DNA from: Nilaparvata lugens
Lineage: Eukaryota; Arthropoda; Insecta; Hemiptera; Delphacidae
Length of the DNA: 64,000 bases
Assembly: GCF_014356525.2 (NCBI RefSeq)
Contig: NC_052507.1
Coordinates: forward strand, 61,132,553-61,196,552
Direction of reading: 5' to 3'
Position 1 is the stretch's first letter. Every line of letters begins with the position of its first letter. Of this stretch, positions 34,601-48,049 are shown one piece after another. The translations under genes were made by a program, and so were the position numbers. The notes beneath the pieces are model-generated. The model did not search any database, was not told the origin of the DNA, and was given only the letters and a program-made list of their open reading frames with translations.

Positions 34601-37600
34601 ATGAAATTATGTTCGATAACAAATGATTGATTTTGTCGTTAATCAGGTCGGAACACGAACGCCACTCGCCGTCGTGTCCGTTTGTGAAGGGCGAGTACAC
34701 ACAGAACGTGCCACTGTCCGTGACGTATGCCACGGCGCCCGCCATCGTGACGCCTGCCCCCACCACCCTCCTCGCCACCTCCTCGGTGCCAGAGCTCACC
34801 GCCACAGCAGCCGCCAACAAATCAATAGTTGAATGAAATTGCTAATAGTATTGAAAGTAGCATAGTTAGTAGGTAATATTCAAAAGTTCGTAACAAAGTT
34901 AGTTTTTTCAATCAATAATTTTATTCAATTCAACATAAAAAACACACAAAAGAAATTCAAATACGAAACAATACATTAAAAATACAAAAACAGGCTTCAT
35001 GGTGGGGTGGCTGAAAAGAAAGAAATGAGGAAAAATACCTACCCAACTATGGTTTTGGGCCAACTATGCTGGTATAGGGTATAAATGTAAGGAAAAAGGG
35101 TGAAGTGGAGAGAAAAATGGAAGAATGGGAGAAGAAGACAGGAAAAAAGAGAGAAAAGATATCAAACATTTTAAGCGAGTCCACTTCTAAAAAATATAGA
35201 TAAATGAATGGCATTGCATTCAATAGATAGAGCAGAAATCTTGAGTTTCATTCGTCGATGTGGGAGAAAAGTTACTGAAGGTGCAGTTTTTTATATCTAG
35301 TTGAATTTCTCTACTAATCTTAGAGTCTGTGAGAAAGTGGCCCGGAATAAGGATTATTATTTTAGTACTTATATAGATCAACTGTCTTCTTGAACACTCA
35401 ATATTGGTGTGAAATGTGACATATCTGTTAGCAGATTTGAATTTACTTGAATTGAATTTCAATTGATTGATTGAACAGCTAGTAATATTCAAAGTAAATT
35501 GGGTGTTGAGCAGTTTTTTATGTTTCTCTAATCAATGATGTGTTTTGTGTTTCAGAACGAAATCAGTTTTAATTCATTCGGCAGCGATGCCAAAACATAC
35601 CCGAGAGAGGGATGGGCTGAACATGATGTTGTCGAGATTCCACTTTCAGATTCAACTTTAGGTAAATCATATGCAGATCAAAGTTATATTATCTTGAAAT
35701 TATTGTAATTTACTTTAATATAAATAAGACAAATTATTTACTTTACAGACATTCATACAAGTCCTATTTTGTTTTGGTTCTTAAAAGGGTAGTTTATCCA
35801 ATTGAAAAACTATTATAACCCTATAAAAATAAATAACATATTATCATAAGATAAAAGATATATCATAATATAACATGAAATTTATAAAACGCATTGTGAT
35901 TTAAGTTTTTGATAACATTTAAATACTAACGGTTTTTACTTTTTTGGTCGTTTTAAAAAAATAATTCATAATTTATTGAATGAATAATTGATATTTTTGT
36001 TGACAGATAACCTGATCAAGAAAGGCAGTAGTGAGGATATAAAGCTTGGTGCAGTGAGCATAGTGGGTATGCTGAAACACCCCTCTCCCCCCGGACCCCA
36101 CGACATGGCCGCCGCTGCCGACGATGATGATGACGATTTTCATGGCAGCAGGTTGGTACACCTGAAAATCTATTCCATCACACATTATTGAATTAAAAAC
36201 ACAGAGTTTTTCAATTCATGGTACAGGACCGTGGTTTCGTGGTCACACATGTCACATCAAGCTGATTAAGGCCTTGTTGCACAACAGCCGCTTACATTCT
36301 AACCGTGATTTTTTTATTTTAACCGTGGATGCGTTTTTAAAAAGACCGCTTCTCTGATTGGTTCTCGTGGAATTAACCACGGCTAAAATTTAACCGGCTG
36401 TTGTGCAACCGGCACTAAAGCCTAGTTGATACGATGCCAATTGTCCGAAGACAATTGCCAACACGTGGTTGCCAATTGTCCAAGACCAATCCAGCCGAGC
36501 GAGAAGATGTTTCTAGGGGGCTAACTATTGCCACGACAGTCGAAAACTGTAAGGCGAAAACATGGCCGAATGATCGTCGTCTGTTGTGTCCTGTGAGGAC
36601 TTGAAACGAATGTTAAACCAGCTATGCAAGGAATTTATCAGTGAGTCTTGCAATGTGCTGGGAGAGTGCAGTTTGCCGCGCATTCTTATCCTTATACAAT
36701 TCGATTCTCTGATCCCATAAATATCTTTGATCTTTATAAAACTCAAGAAATTTAATATTCATATCATCCCCCATTTAGGTGCCATTTTCGTTGGAACTTT
36801 AGAAGACGTCTAACCTAACCTAGAAAACGTCTCACACAATGAATTGACTGAACTGGCCAAAAACAAGACAGCGCACTGGCCTACACCCGTTCATACGGCG
36901 CCAAATGGCGCGACAATTTAGATTCCGATTGGTGGGGGGGGGGGCTCGTTGGGCTCAGCCTGTTGTCCTCAGTCTACTCCCGGAGACAGTTGAATTTCGG
37001 GCCTATTGTCGGGACAGTTGGTAAGACAATTGGCCTGAAGTATTTATACGAAGACAATAATTTCATGCCAGTTAATTGCGTTATGACAATTGTCTAGCCA
37101 ATAAATTGGCATCGTATAAAGTAGGCTGTAGAAGTGAAAAAAACTGTGTCTTTTTACTCCATTAAGGAACAGTTCTATAATATCGTAGTGACTCTTTGAA
37201 ATCATTAGATTATCCTTAGTTTTCAGAAAGTACTATTCCACGTAGTTTAAAGGAAATTTAATACATTGTATTATGTTCCGATATCGGGTAGTGGATAGTC
37301 TAGACATTAGAAAGTCAAAATCTATTCGATGACATCATCTTTACTAAGGAACTATTTGCCCGAATAGTTTACTAGTCTGATTAATATTCATTGATTTTAC
37401 CACAAAGTACAGTAGACCATTTTTGAAAACGAAATTATAAATATTGGAGCCCAACCAATTCTTGACTATACTCGTTACTCATATTAATAGTCGCTCGGTC
37501 TGACTGAGTATGAACAGTCCTATTTGAACTCAAGGTAATTATATTCCGGTACCGGACACGTAATGAATATTGAATATTTCCATTAAACGTGAAGGGAATA

Positions 37601-40600
37601 ATATTTTTTTCAGGACACGTAGAGTGTTACTGATTTATGGGAATTGATTTTTAATCATGCAATGTATTTGATGTGGTTGTGGTGCGATTGCAGATACCGG
37701 AGACCGGCACTGATCACGGGCGTGAGTGTTCGGAGCAAGCGGTCGCCGAGCAGTGCCAGTGTGGGCGCCGTGTCACCCGCCGTCAGAGCCATGAATGACG
37801 TCAACCAGAACCAGGCCACCACCAACCATCTCGACATCATGAAGGTATACTATGCTATGCTAGGTCAGCCAATCTAACGTAGCACTTGATATATTATGAC
37901 AGAAAGAAATATTGTGCTGAAGTATGGGTTTTCAATGATATAACATGTTGAAGAATATTGATGCCAAATAAATAACATTTCATTGTCAGAATGCCATGTT
38001 ATAGAGCATGGACAAAGTTATGTAACTAAATTACAGTTTTATAATCATCTAGCTGGCCCGGCGAACTTTGTACCGCCAAATAGTTTAATGCATCTCATGA
38101 CAAACTTTAGCTGGATGCACACCTGAGGAGGCGCGATGCGGCATTTTATTTATATAGATAATTTTCCAACTGCAAAATGAATAATTTACTAAAAATCAAT
38201 TAATTCTGAACACCGAAGACAGCACAATTATCCGAAACAAAGCAATGTCTTTAGAGCATGTAAGTATTTAACCTGAGGCCGCACTGCTGGATGGTTACAC
38301 ACAGAACAGTCATTTTGTTTTTAGTCGGGGCATGTAGAATATAATGCATGGGCGGTTATGGAGCAGCACACACTCTTGTCTACTATCTACCGACGGCTGT
38401 TGTATGACGCAATGATTATAACAGCTGATTTTTATTTCTGTGTGCGGCCAACTCACAAACCTCCCATAAGGATTACATGTAAACTTTGAAGGACCGTAGG
38501 AAAAGAGTCCTGAAGTCGGATTATGGATTTGATAGGCCATAAACCTGGTCCTGAACATAACGAACACAACTAAAAAAATCATCAAATTCGGTGCACACAT
38601 AAAAAAGTTATTGAATGTCAGAATTTGAGGCTCGATTTTTATTTATATAGATTACAATAATTGGGTCACAAGCTAGGATTTGTTATCACAATATGCTCTT
38701 ATGACACTCATAAAATTCGGTCAATTTATAAAAAGGATTTCCAATCAGCCATCCGTGCATCTTTTGTTCAAATATTTTTTGAGACATACAACAAATATGA
38801 GGAGGCATTTTATTAAACAGTTTCTGCCCTTTGATCTCAAAACTTGAAAGACTTTGACAATCTCTGGTGCTGTATATCAATGCGAATAGAATATCATAGA
38901 ATACATAATCAACAATATGATGTTTTATAACCATTCATTAAATGAATTTTTCTCGATAGAAAAATTTGAGAGTAATGGAATAAAAGAAATTCATACTTTT
39001 CTAGACGGTAGGTTTGTAAAACAGCATTTCTTCATTCACGCAGCTAGTAAACGACACATTTTAGTGTAAATCAACTTTATATATGCGAGCCAAAAGCTTG
39101 AACCAACGATTTTGAAATGGCGTTCCATGGGAACATTTTGCACTAGTCACGTGATGGAACAATTTACGATTGGAAATGGAACAATTTACTGTACACAGAA
39201 CGTACACAATAAATATATGATTGGGCGAGAGTAATAGGCCTATCCCAAAACTGCTCTACTTCTAAATTTCATAAATAGAATACTTCCCAAAAGATAGTAT
39301 ATATTTTCACTTTCCAGGATCTGAGTTTAATTTAATGCTCAAAATTTAATAAACTAGAAATGTTTAATTTGGAAGGATGAAGAATTGAATAAGAAATAGG
39401 CAAATTGCTACTAAATTTGATAAATTGATGACATTCGAAACAGTAGATTCATTCTGAACTGTTTAGATGTTCTGAGAGTAGGGTTGTCAATAATTTGTTT
39501 TAACAATGAGTTGAATTTCAGCTCAATCAGAAAGTAGAATGTTGTATTTTGATGGTTGACTTATTTCAAGTATATGTATTTATATTGTCATTTGGTGTTT
39601 GTTTTAGGTGATGGATGCCAGTGACAGCAGTAGCACTAGCAGCTTCAGTAGCAGCGGTGGTTTCCAGTACGACCGTCAGCTGTTGCTGGTCGTGTATGAC
39701 TTCCATTATGAGTCATCGGGCCGCGCCCCGCCCAGGGAAGGTGGCTGGGGCGGGGGAGGAGGAGGAGGGGGACCTGGTGGCAGTGGATCCGGTAAGATCG
39801 AGAATAAATTTCGAATAATACCAGCATATTACTATTTAAAAGCAAAAAAAGCCTGAGCCCCCTAATCTAACCTTTTTCCTTATTCATAACTCACTCTTAG
39901 GATTTTTTAATTTTTTGCATTGGCAATTAATTCACGTCAGATCAACTGATCTACTCAGGGTGTGATCACATTGAACTCGTATTTGTGCAAGTGCACTTCA
40001 GATTTTTCCGGGTATGAATTATAAAATTACAAAGTGAATTATAAATCATGAGAACACCAATAATCTAGTATCATGAAGTATCCAACTATTTGTTATGGAA
40101 TTTAGTTTTTTATTATGAACAGTCCTTGAATGTCAATGCAGAATTACAAATTTTTAACGATTAACAATGATATGATTTGTTACATAATGATATCATCATA
40201 AACATATTATGCCGCATCTGCATTTTGACCCAATGAAGGCCAATGATGACCAGCGCTGCCTTCACTGGCCTTCATTCACCTACGTTGAATTACCAGGCTG
40301 GGCCAGCTTACTGGGCCATTAGGTATTATAAAGGTCTTTCAAACACTCCTTTTTGGGAAAAGAAATGGGTGTTTTATTGTAAACTACTTTAATGTTGAAA
40401 CATAATAATAACAATATTTTCAATAGGATAGCCATGGCCATATTTTAATTACAATAGCTTATAGTGGTGATTTCAAGCTCGCTATGGCCAAAGCCATGAA
40501 CTATACTGGACTATAGTAACTTTAATCTAGATAGTAACTATATTTTATGCTGGATTCCCATGAACAAAATACTTTTATCTGATGATTGATTCTTTGTGAT

Positions 40601-43600
40601 CAAGAATTTCATTTATTCATCAGTATAATTACAAATTATAATAAAGATATGATTGAGCGTGAGTAATAGGCCTAGCCCAAAACTGCTCTACTTCTAAATT
40701 TCATAAATAGTATACTTTCCAAAAGATAGTTTATATTTTCACTTCTAAGAATCTGAATCTAATTTTGTGCCGAAAATGAAGAATTTAGAAATGTTTAATT
40801 TGGAAGGATGAATAACTGAATAAGAAATCAGTAGATTCATTCTGAACTGTTTAGATGTTCTGAGAGTAGGGTTGTCAATAATTTGTTTTAACAATGAGTT
40901 AAATTTCAGCTCAATCAGAAAGTAGAATGTTGTATTTTGATGGTTGACTTATTTCAAGTATATGTATTTATATTGTCATTTGGTGTTTGTTTTAGGTGAT
41001 GGATGCCAGTGACAGTAGTAGCACTAGCAGCTTCAGTAGCAGCGGTGGTTTCCAGTACGACCGTCAGCTGTTGCTGGTCGTGTATGACTTCCATTATGAG
41101 TCATCGGGCCGCGCCCCGCCCAGGGAAGGTGGCTGGGGCGGGGGAGGAGGAGGAGGGGGACCTGGTGGCAGTGGATCCGGTAAGATCGAGAATAAATTTC
41201 GAATAATACCAGCATATTACTATTTAAAAGCAAAAAAGCCTCAACCCCCTAATCTAACCTTTTTCCTTATTCATAACTCACTCTTAGGATTTTTCAATTT
41301 GTTGCATTGGCAATTAATTCACGTCAGATCAACTGATCTACTCAGGGTGTGATCACATTGAACTCGTATTTGTGCAAGTGCACGTCAGATCATGCATGAG
41401 CCGTAAAACAAAATATGAAAAGTGCCATTGAAACACGTTGTGACTTGCATGTAACTGCTCACACTGAACGTAACCAGCAAGTGTAAGCGGTCAGTGTAAG
41501 TGTTCCTATTGCTCTTTCCAGATTTTACTTCTCTGTGCTTAACGAAGCTTGCATTTGCATATATATGCATTCGATGTGAACACACCCTTAGTCTGAACTT
41601 AATGCTGTGAGATTCGAAGAATTGAACGTCTCAAGTTACCACTTGTTCAAATTTCTCAAGAAATGGTCAAAATGGGCAAGTGATGAACTGAGAAAATCAC
41701 ATAAATCGTGAGAAACTGAGACCCTCCCACTGCAACTTTACCTCTAAAATAACACAGATATACCATATTAATCCAGAATATGATGCGGTATCATACGACT
41801 ATAATGTGATACTGCTTCATCCATAAAGCAACGTGATACACAACTTCACAAAAACACAAAAATAATGCGTCAATCCAGAATATGATACGGTATTATTCGA
41901 ATATAATATGATAGTGTATCTCCAAAGCAACGAGATACACAACTTCACAAAAACAGAGATACTGTATCCACAAAGCAACGAGATACACAACTTCACAAAA
42001 ACACGGAGATACAGTATCAATCTAGAATATGATACGGTATCACAAAAACAGAGATACAGTATCAATCCAGAATATGATACGCTATCATACGAGCATAATG
42101 ATAATGATACTGTATCCACAAAGCAACGAGATACTGTATCCACAAAGCAACGAGATAAAACAGAGATACAGAGATAAACAGAGATACTGTATCCACAAAG
42201 CAACGAGATAAAACAGAGATACAGAGATAAACAGAGATACTGTATCCACAAAGCAACGAGATACACAACTTCACAAAAACATGGAGATACAGTATCAATC
42301 CAGAATATGATACTGTATCACAAAAACATATACAGTATCAATCCGGAATATGATACGCCATCATAAGAACATAATGATACTGTATCCACAAAGCAACGGG
42401 AAACACACACTGAAATTTTCCACATGTGAGATCCTCTCGATCAGCTTATTCTTGCACATTTGAATAACACCCAATTACACAAGATCTATTCATTTTAACA
42501 AATTGAGATCATCATTTTAACAACTATTATTATTATTGTTGTATTGACTCTTCTAAACACGGACTTGTTACATATTAGAGGAGTAATTTTCAGGGGAATG
42601 TATTGTAAAATAAAGTGAATTGGAATTTATTTATTTATTTATTCAATCATTCAGAATTACACAACTTACAGAAAAGTACCACAGGCTTATAAGCCCAAAA
42701 CGGTTTCAATTCTAATTTATACAACAGTCCAAATGTATCTAGGTTATGTGTCACTCAACATTCTTCAATTACACACTCAATTTTCAATTCAAAACACACA
42801 AAAATCACTTTTAAATTAAAAATTAATGAATTGTTGAGCTAATTTTGTTTTTTTTTAGGAATCAACAACGTGGCAGCGGACGGCAACGGGAACGGCAGTT
42901 TGAGTTGGTCGGCGAACCAGAGCGGGGGAGCCACCAAGAAGGTGGGGTCTGGCACAGGCACGGGGACCAGTGCGTCGCGGCCCGAAAACAACATCCAGGA
43001 GATATTCCTGTCGAAGCTGTTCTACTGCCAGAACTCACTCATGGACGATGTGGACGCGCTGCCGCCCGACCCCCAGCTGCACTACGATTCAACCAAGTCC
43101 AGCATACATCTCAGTGAAGGTTCGTCAACTCTACTATTTAACAATAGAATAGCATATGTTTTTATTTCACATAAAAACAAAAGAAATCTTATTTATAAAA
43201 CTTGGCACATAATGATGCTAAGTAAAACTAAGTATTGCCTTATTTATTATCATGTATTACATTGAAATATTAGAAAAAAGAAACTGTTGAAAGTACGGAA
43301 ATAATAGGTAGTTATTGAAACGTTTATTTGAAATTGGACCAGAAAAAAATCGTGTTCTTCCATCTGTCAATCTATAACCATTGCATTATGCATTATTATT
43401 ATTATTATAAAGTAACATATTGCAATTCAAATGATTATACACAATTGAAAATTTAAGAGTGCGCAGTAGATGTTTCCTTATTCCACTATAATAATGCTAT
43501 GGTTCTTTTTATTGAGATGGAGTCCCTGACGGAAGTTCCACCTCAACTGAATATAAGCTGTCAATGGGCCTCTCCTGGTAGAGGTCATTGTAATTTTGTA

Positions 43601-46600
43601 AGTCGAATCTGGTCAAGTGTCAAGTCAATAAAGTATGATTAAATGCATCAATAATAATACATTTTGTGTCTAATTAATATTAAACCAACATCATGACTTG
43701 AATATCAGCCGGGACCGACTGTTTAACGTGCCCACCTGGCAACACGGGTGTGACCTGGCTTAAAAAATTTTGTTCATATCTCAGGGTTTGAACCCGGGAC
43801 ATACCACTTCTAGTTGTCTACAGTTTTACGTTTAAAAACGTTTTTGTTCTTATCTTCTAACGAATTAAAAAATGACTCTTTCGAAGCATTGTAAAAATAA
43901 ATAATACTAATAGCTAGGAATTTGTGCCATTTATGTTTGAAAGAAAATGTAGCGAATTTTAGCTAGATGTAATTTACATAATTCAGATTTGTAATTAGTG
44001 ATTATGATTGCAGCATTTCCAAGCCAATCGCCTTCAATAGCGGTGGTGGTTCCTCCGGTTGGGGGCGGCACTTTCAACGCTTCCGCAATGGGCCTGGACG
44101 TGTTCCCCCCCTCCACCTCCTCATCCGTCAACTTGCCGCCTCCGTCCACTCCTCCCTTCTCAAACGCCATCAAGGTACACGTCTATACTCTATCTTTGTT
44201 ATTACTCTTTATAACATTCATTCATTCATTTATTGTATAAAATACTATAATCATAATACAATTATGAAATTGGAGGAAAAACTAGGCTGAGCCTGTACTA
44301 TTTCTCTCCAAAAGTTTCGATAAAATGTTAATGTTGTCCAAAAGATAAGGTTATGCAATCACACACTGCTTCGTTATTTGATTTTCGGTCCAGGAATGAT
44401 GATTTAAAATTTTGAAGGTTAATTTATACTCTAAATGAATCACAGAATGTATCACAATAAATTGTATCAATGACAATAACATAACATATGTTATCACTCA
44501 TTGTTATTTTTTGTTTACTATACCTGAATGAAAATGAAACATCATTCTTTATTAGGGTCCATTCAGGGACTTCAGTCATAAGATATATGATCTTAAATCA
44601 GATCAAAAGATATTTGACCAACTTTTATCAAAGATTTTATTATCCAAGAGACCTATGTTAAAATTATGAAATATTTAAACAAATAGATAGACAACCAAAT
44701 ATTTTATTTACTATTGTTCACTGTTATTTGTCGGCCCTCCGCTGACAGGCAAAGCAGGCAAAACCCTGACTGTGAGTTGGTACATATTCATCTTTTGTCA
44801 TTGATTTTGTTAGTCTGTAATGAATTGAGTAGATTGTCCGATATCTTATTTTGATTTCTATCTTATCGAATTTGACATTTTTATTATGATTATTCTAATA
44901 CTGGAGGATTGTATTCCGGACTGATATTTATCTGAATTAAGGCGAGATAAAGTTTCCACTTTTATTTTTTTAGGTACGTTAGTTATAATTATACTACCTA
45001 CGTTAGTTATAATTATCAACTCGTTTGTAATTTTCTTTGTGTCTTTGTTTGATCTTTTTTTAATAACCTACCTGCGCACAGGTTTTAAACCTATGCAGGT
45101 ATCATTTTTCCTCAAATATTACCCGTAATTATTTATAATAGACATTATATTTATTCTAGCAGCAATGTTACTTTCTTATTAATAAACTATAAATATATAG
45201 CTACATTTATCATCAACTTGCTAATTCAATAAGTAAGTACCCTTATTGTTTTTCGTTTTCTTTGTTTGTAATGTTTTTTTGGAAAAATAAAGTTCAATAG
45301 TTCAATAAAGATATAACTCCAGGTCACCTTATTATTGTAAAGTGTGTGTACAAAATAGGCTAATAAAAAAGTTTGAAGTTTACTTCATTTAAAGTTTTTT
45401 TTTTAAATTTTATTTGAAGGTGTCGGCGAGCAAGGAGAGATATAATAAGGAAGCCTTATTATTTTAAAGTTTCTGTAGAAATATGAATGAAATTTGAAGA
45501 TTACTTTATTTAAAGTGTTTTTTAATTTTCTTTGAAGGTGTCGGTGAGCAACCGCGAGCTGAAGGGTGCACAGGGGGCCGCCGGGAGCGGTGGCAATGGT
45601 AGCTACAAGAGTGAAGGCGGCAGCGGAGTTGAGACAACCCCCAAGGAGCCGGCCTCGGTACAGTGCGTGACAGTGGACTCGCTGGGTCGGCACTCGGCCA
45701 TCACGGGCATCCATCCAACCAAGGACGGCCGCCACCTGCTGGTCACCCTCGGCTCCGACCCGGATGAGGACGACGATGAGGGGGAGGGCGGCGGAAGTAG
45801 AGGCGGCGGCGTGTTTGTGATTTACGGCCTCGTGTTCGACGGGCCCGTTGTCAGTGTTAGAGAGAACCCGTTGTGTTGGCGCGAATTCCAGTCTGAGCCT
45901 AAACAGGTAGGCATATCCATCTATTTTAAATACAGTAAATAGGAAAAATCAATATATTGTACTAATTTATGAAATAAATTCAGATCTATTACTTTCAGCA
46001 TTAAGCAGGCCATTCACTATCCGATTTGTTGTCCGTATTGTCGTCCAACAACCAATGTTGGATCCGACATCAGACCGTGAATGAGTTGTTTTAAGTCTGG
46101 TTGGTTGTAGCCTAAGTCATGTCGGACGAGTTGGATCAACTAGAGGTCCAACACGAAGGTCTGACATCCGACTAGCCTTTGTTTTCCACCCGACTAGACT
46201 AAAGTTGGACAACAAATTGGGAAGTATATGGTCTGCTTTAGCATTTTAATAGACTTGAAAAAATAAACATTTTTACTGATAACATTTCATCGTGTTTTTA
46301 ATTTATCAGTTCCTGCTTCATGCCAGTAAGCTTTACTTTGCTAAAAATCAAATCTTATTATTCTTGCTAAAAATGTTCAACGTCAATTAAAATTAGCCCT
46401 TGTAATTTTAACATATCAAGAAATAATGATTCCAGAGTTTAATTATTGGAAATGTTTGTTAATCGTATTAAAATTGATACGGTAACAGTTTCTAGCTACT
46501 TAATATAGGCCACAGGGTGAGTGAAAAGACCGAGAACGGCTTGATATCTCAAAGAACGGTAATTTGACGATAGGTGTGATTGGGGATCCTACTCAAATTG

Positions 46601-48010
46601 AAAAAAACTACTTTACTATGACTTTGAAAATTTGGTCCGCCATCTTGGATCCGCCATTTTGAATACAACTTTATTTTTTTAATAGGAAGGTGGTCATGCG
46701 ATACATGAATTCGATAAGGAATTTCAAGAAAAAATGAATGGCGAAAACCGCACATCGATATCTCAAACCGTTTGGAAGATATTCACATCATTAATCAATA
46801 CCATGCAAATCAGAAATGAAATACATGAGTGGTATTGATTAATAATGTGAATATCTTTTAAACTGTTTGAAATATCGATGTGCGGCTTTCGCCATTCATT
46901 TTTTCTTGAAATTTCGTATCGAATTCATGTATCGCATGACCACCTCCCTATTTAAAAAAATAAAGTTGCATTAAAAATGGCGGATCCAAGATGGCGACCA
47001 GATTTTTAAAGTAATATTAAAGAACATGTAGTATTTTCAATTTGAGTAGGATCCCCAATCACACCCACCGTCAAATAACCGTTGTGTATGAAGAATTAAG
47101 CCGTTCTCGGACTGTTTCTAGCGTCCCAACCGCTATTTTATTCATTCATTTATTTCTACATTGAAAAAAACTAATCAAATGAATGATAAGGAATAGGTCA
47201 ACAGGCTAAGCCCAGTACTGTCCCTTTCCCAAACGTCTATTCAAATAGTTCCAAATTCCCTATATCTTGCTCATCTGCAGGAGTCAGTTGTTTTGATGCC
47301 ATGGAGCTCTGCATTTTTGCTCCCATTGTCTTGGAGGACATCCTTTTTTTCTCCGTTCTTGAGGCTTCCAATGCATTAGGAATTTCGGCAATCTGATGTA
47401 TAGCATTATCATAACAGTTGTCGACTATCTCAATTCAATTCAATTTATTCACAGATAGATAGTTTTAATTCTTTTGCTATCGGAAAATACCATGAGTTTA
47501 TGATAAGAATGAAACACAATATAGTGGTGACAATTATCATTTATCATGTAACACGCCTATTGTTCTTGTAGTTACAGGAAAATTTGTACTTCTCTTAAGA
47601 GAAAAATCACTCTTCTACTTTTTTCTATTTGTATGGAAAAAACAATAAATATTGGATTTAAAAATTCATTTCATTGATTATTGTTCAATAAACATTGAGA
47701 CATTCAGTTTACTCTTAGTTATTTTATTGTTAGTAATGATCTGATTTCAGATCTCCTAATCAACGTTTAGTAATTGGCTTCCGTATGACTATATTTATGT
47801 TATCTTTACATAAGTTTCCTGGTAACACAGAGTTGGTCTATTTTCAGGTCTAGAACGTCTATGTGTTTCTACTGCTGACGGAGATTTGCATTTCTTTTCG
47901 ATGAAAGATAGTGACGATAGAAAGCAAGACGAAGCCAGCTCTTTGTCCATGGATCAGAGCTCGTCTCCTCAGAAACCCAAGTAAGTACAATGCATTCAAT
48001 TGGGATTTTC

Positions 48011-48049
<39 letters not shown>

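Larger units (their letters stand above)
39205..41391 (+). repeat. Bruce: Direct duplication of ~780 bp containing exon 10
   Basis: About 39205-39997 recurs at about 40637-41391, including intron sequence on both sides of the exon. The flanks differ by small indels and scattered substitutions, while the exon copies differ at one synonymous base. About 640 bp of unrelated sequence lies between them. Confidence 0.92.

Noticed and set aside
41817..42298. Repetitive protein-like frames (YLVALWIQY-type repeats)
   Set aside because: They are produced by reading the minisatellite at 41755-42405; no start, splice or homology support.
41900..42405. A CRISPR-like array (repeats with spacers)
   Set aside because: Units are irregular and spacers are themselves repeats; the window is eukaryotic with introns.
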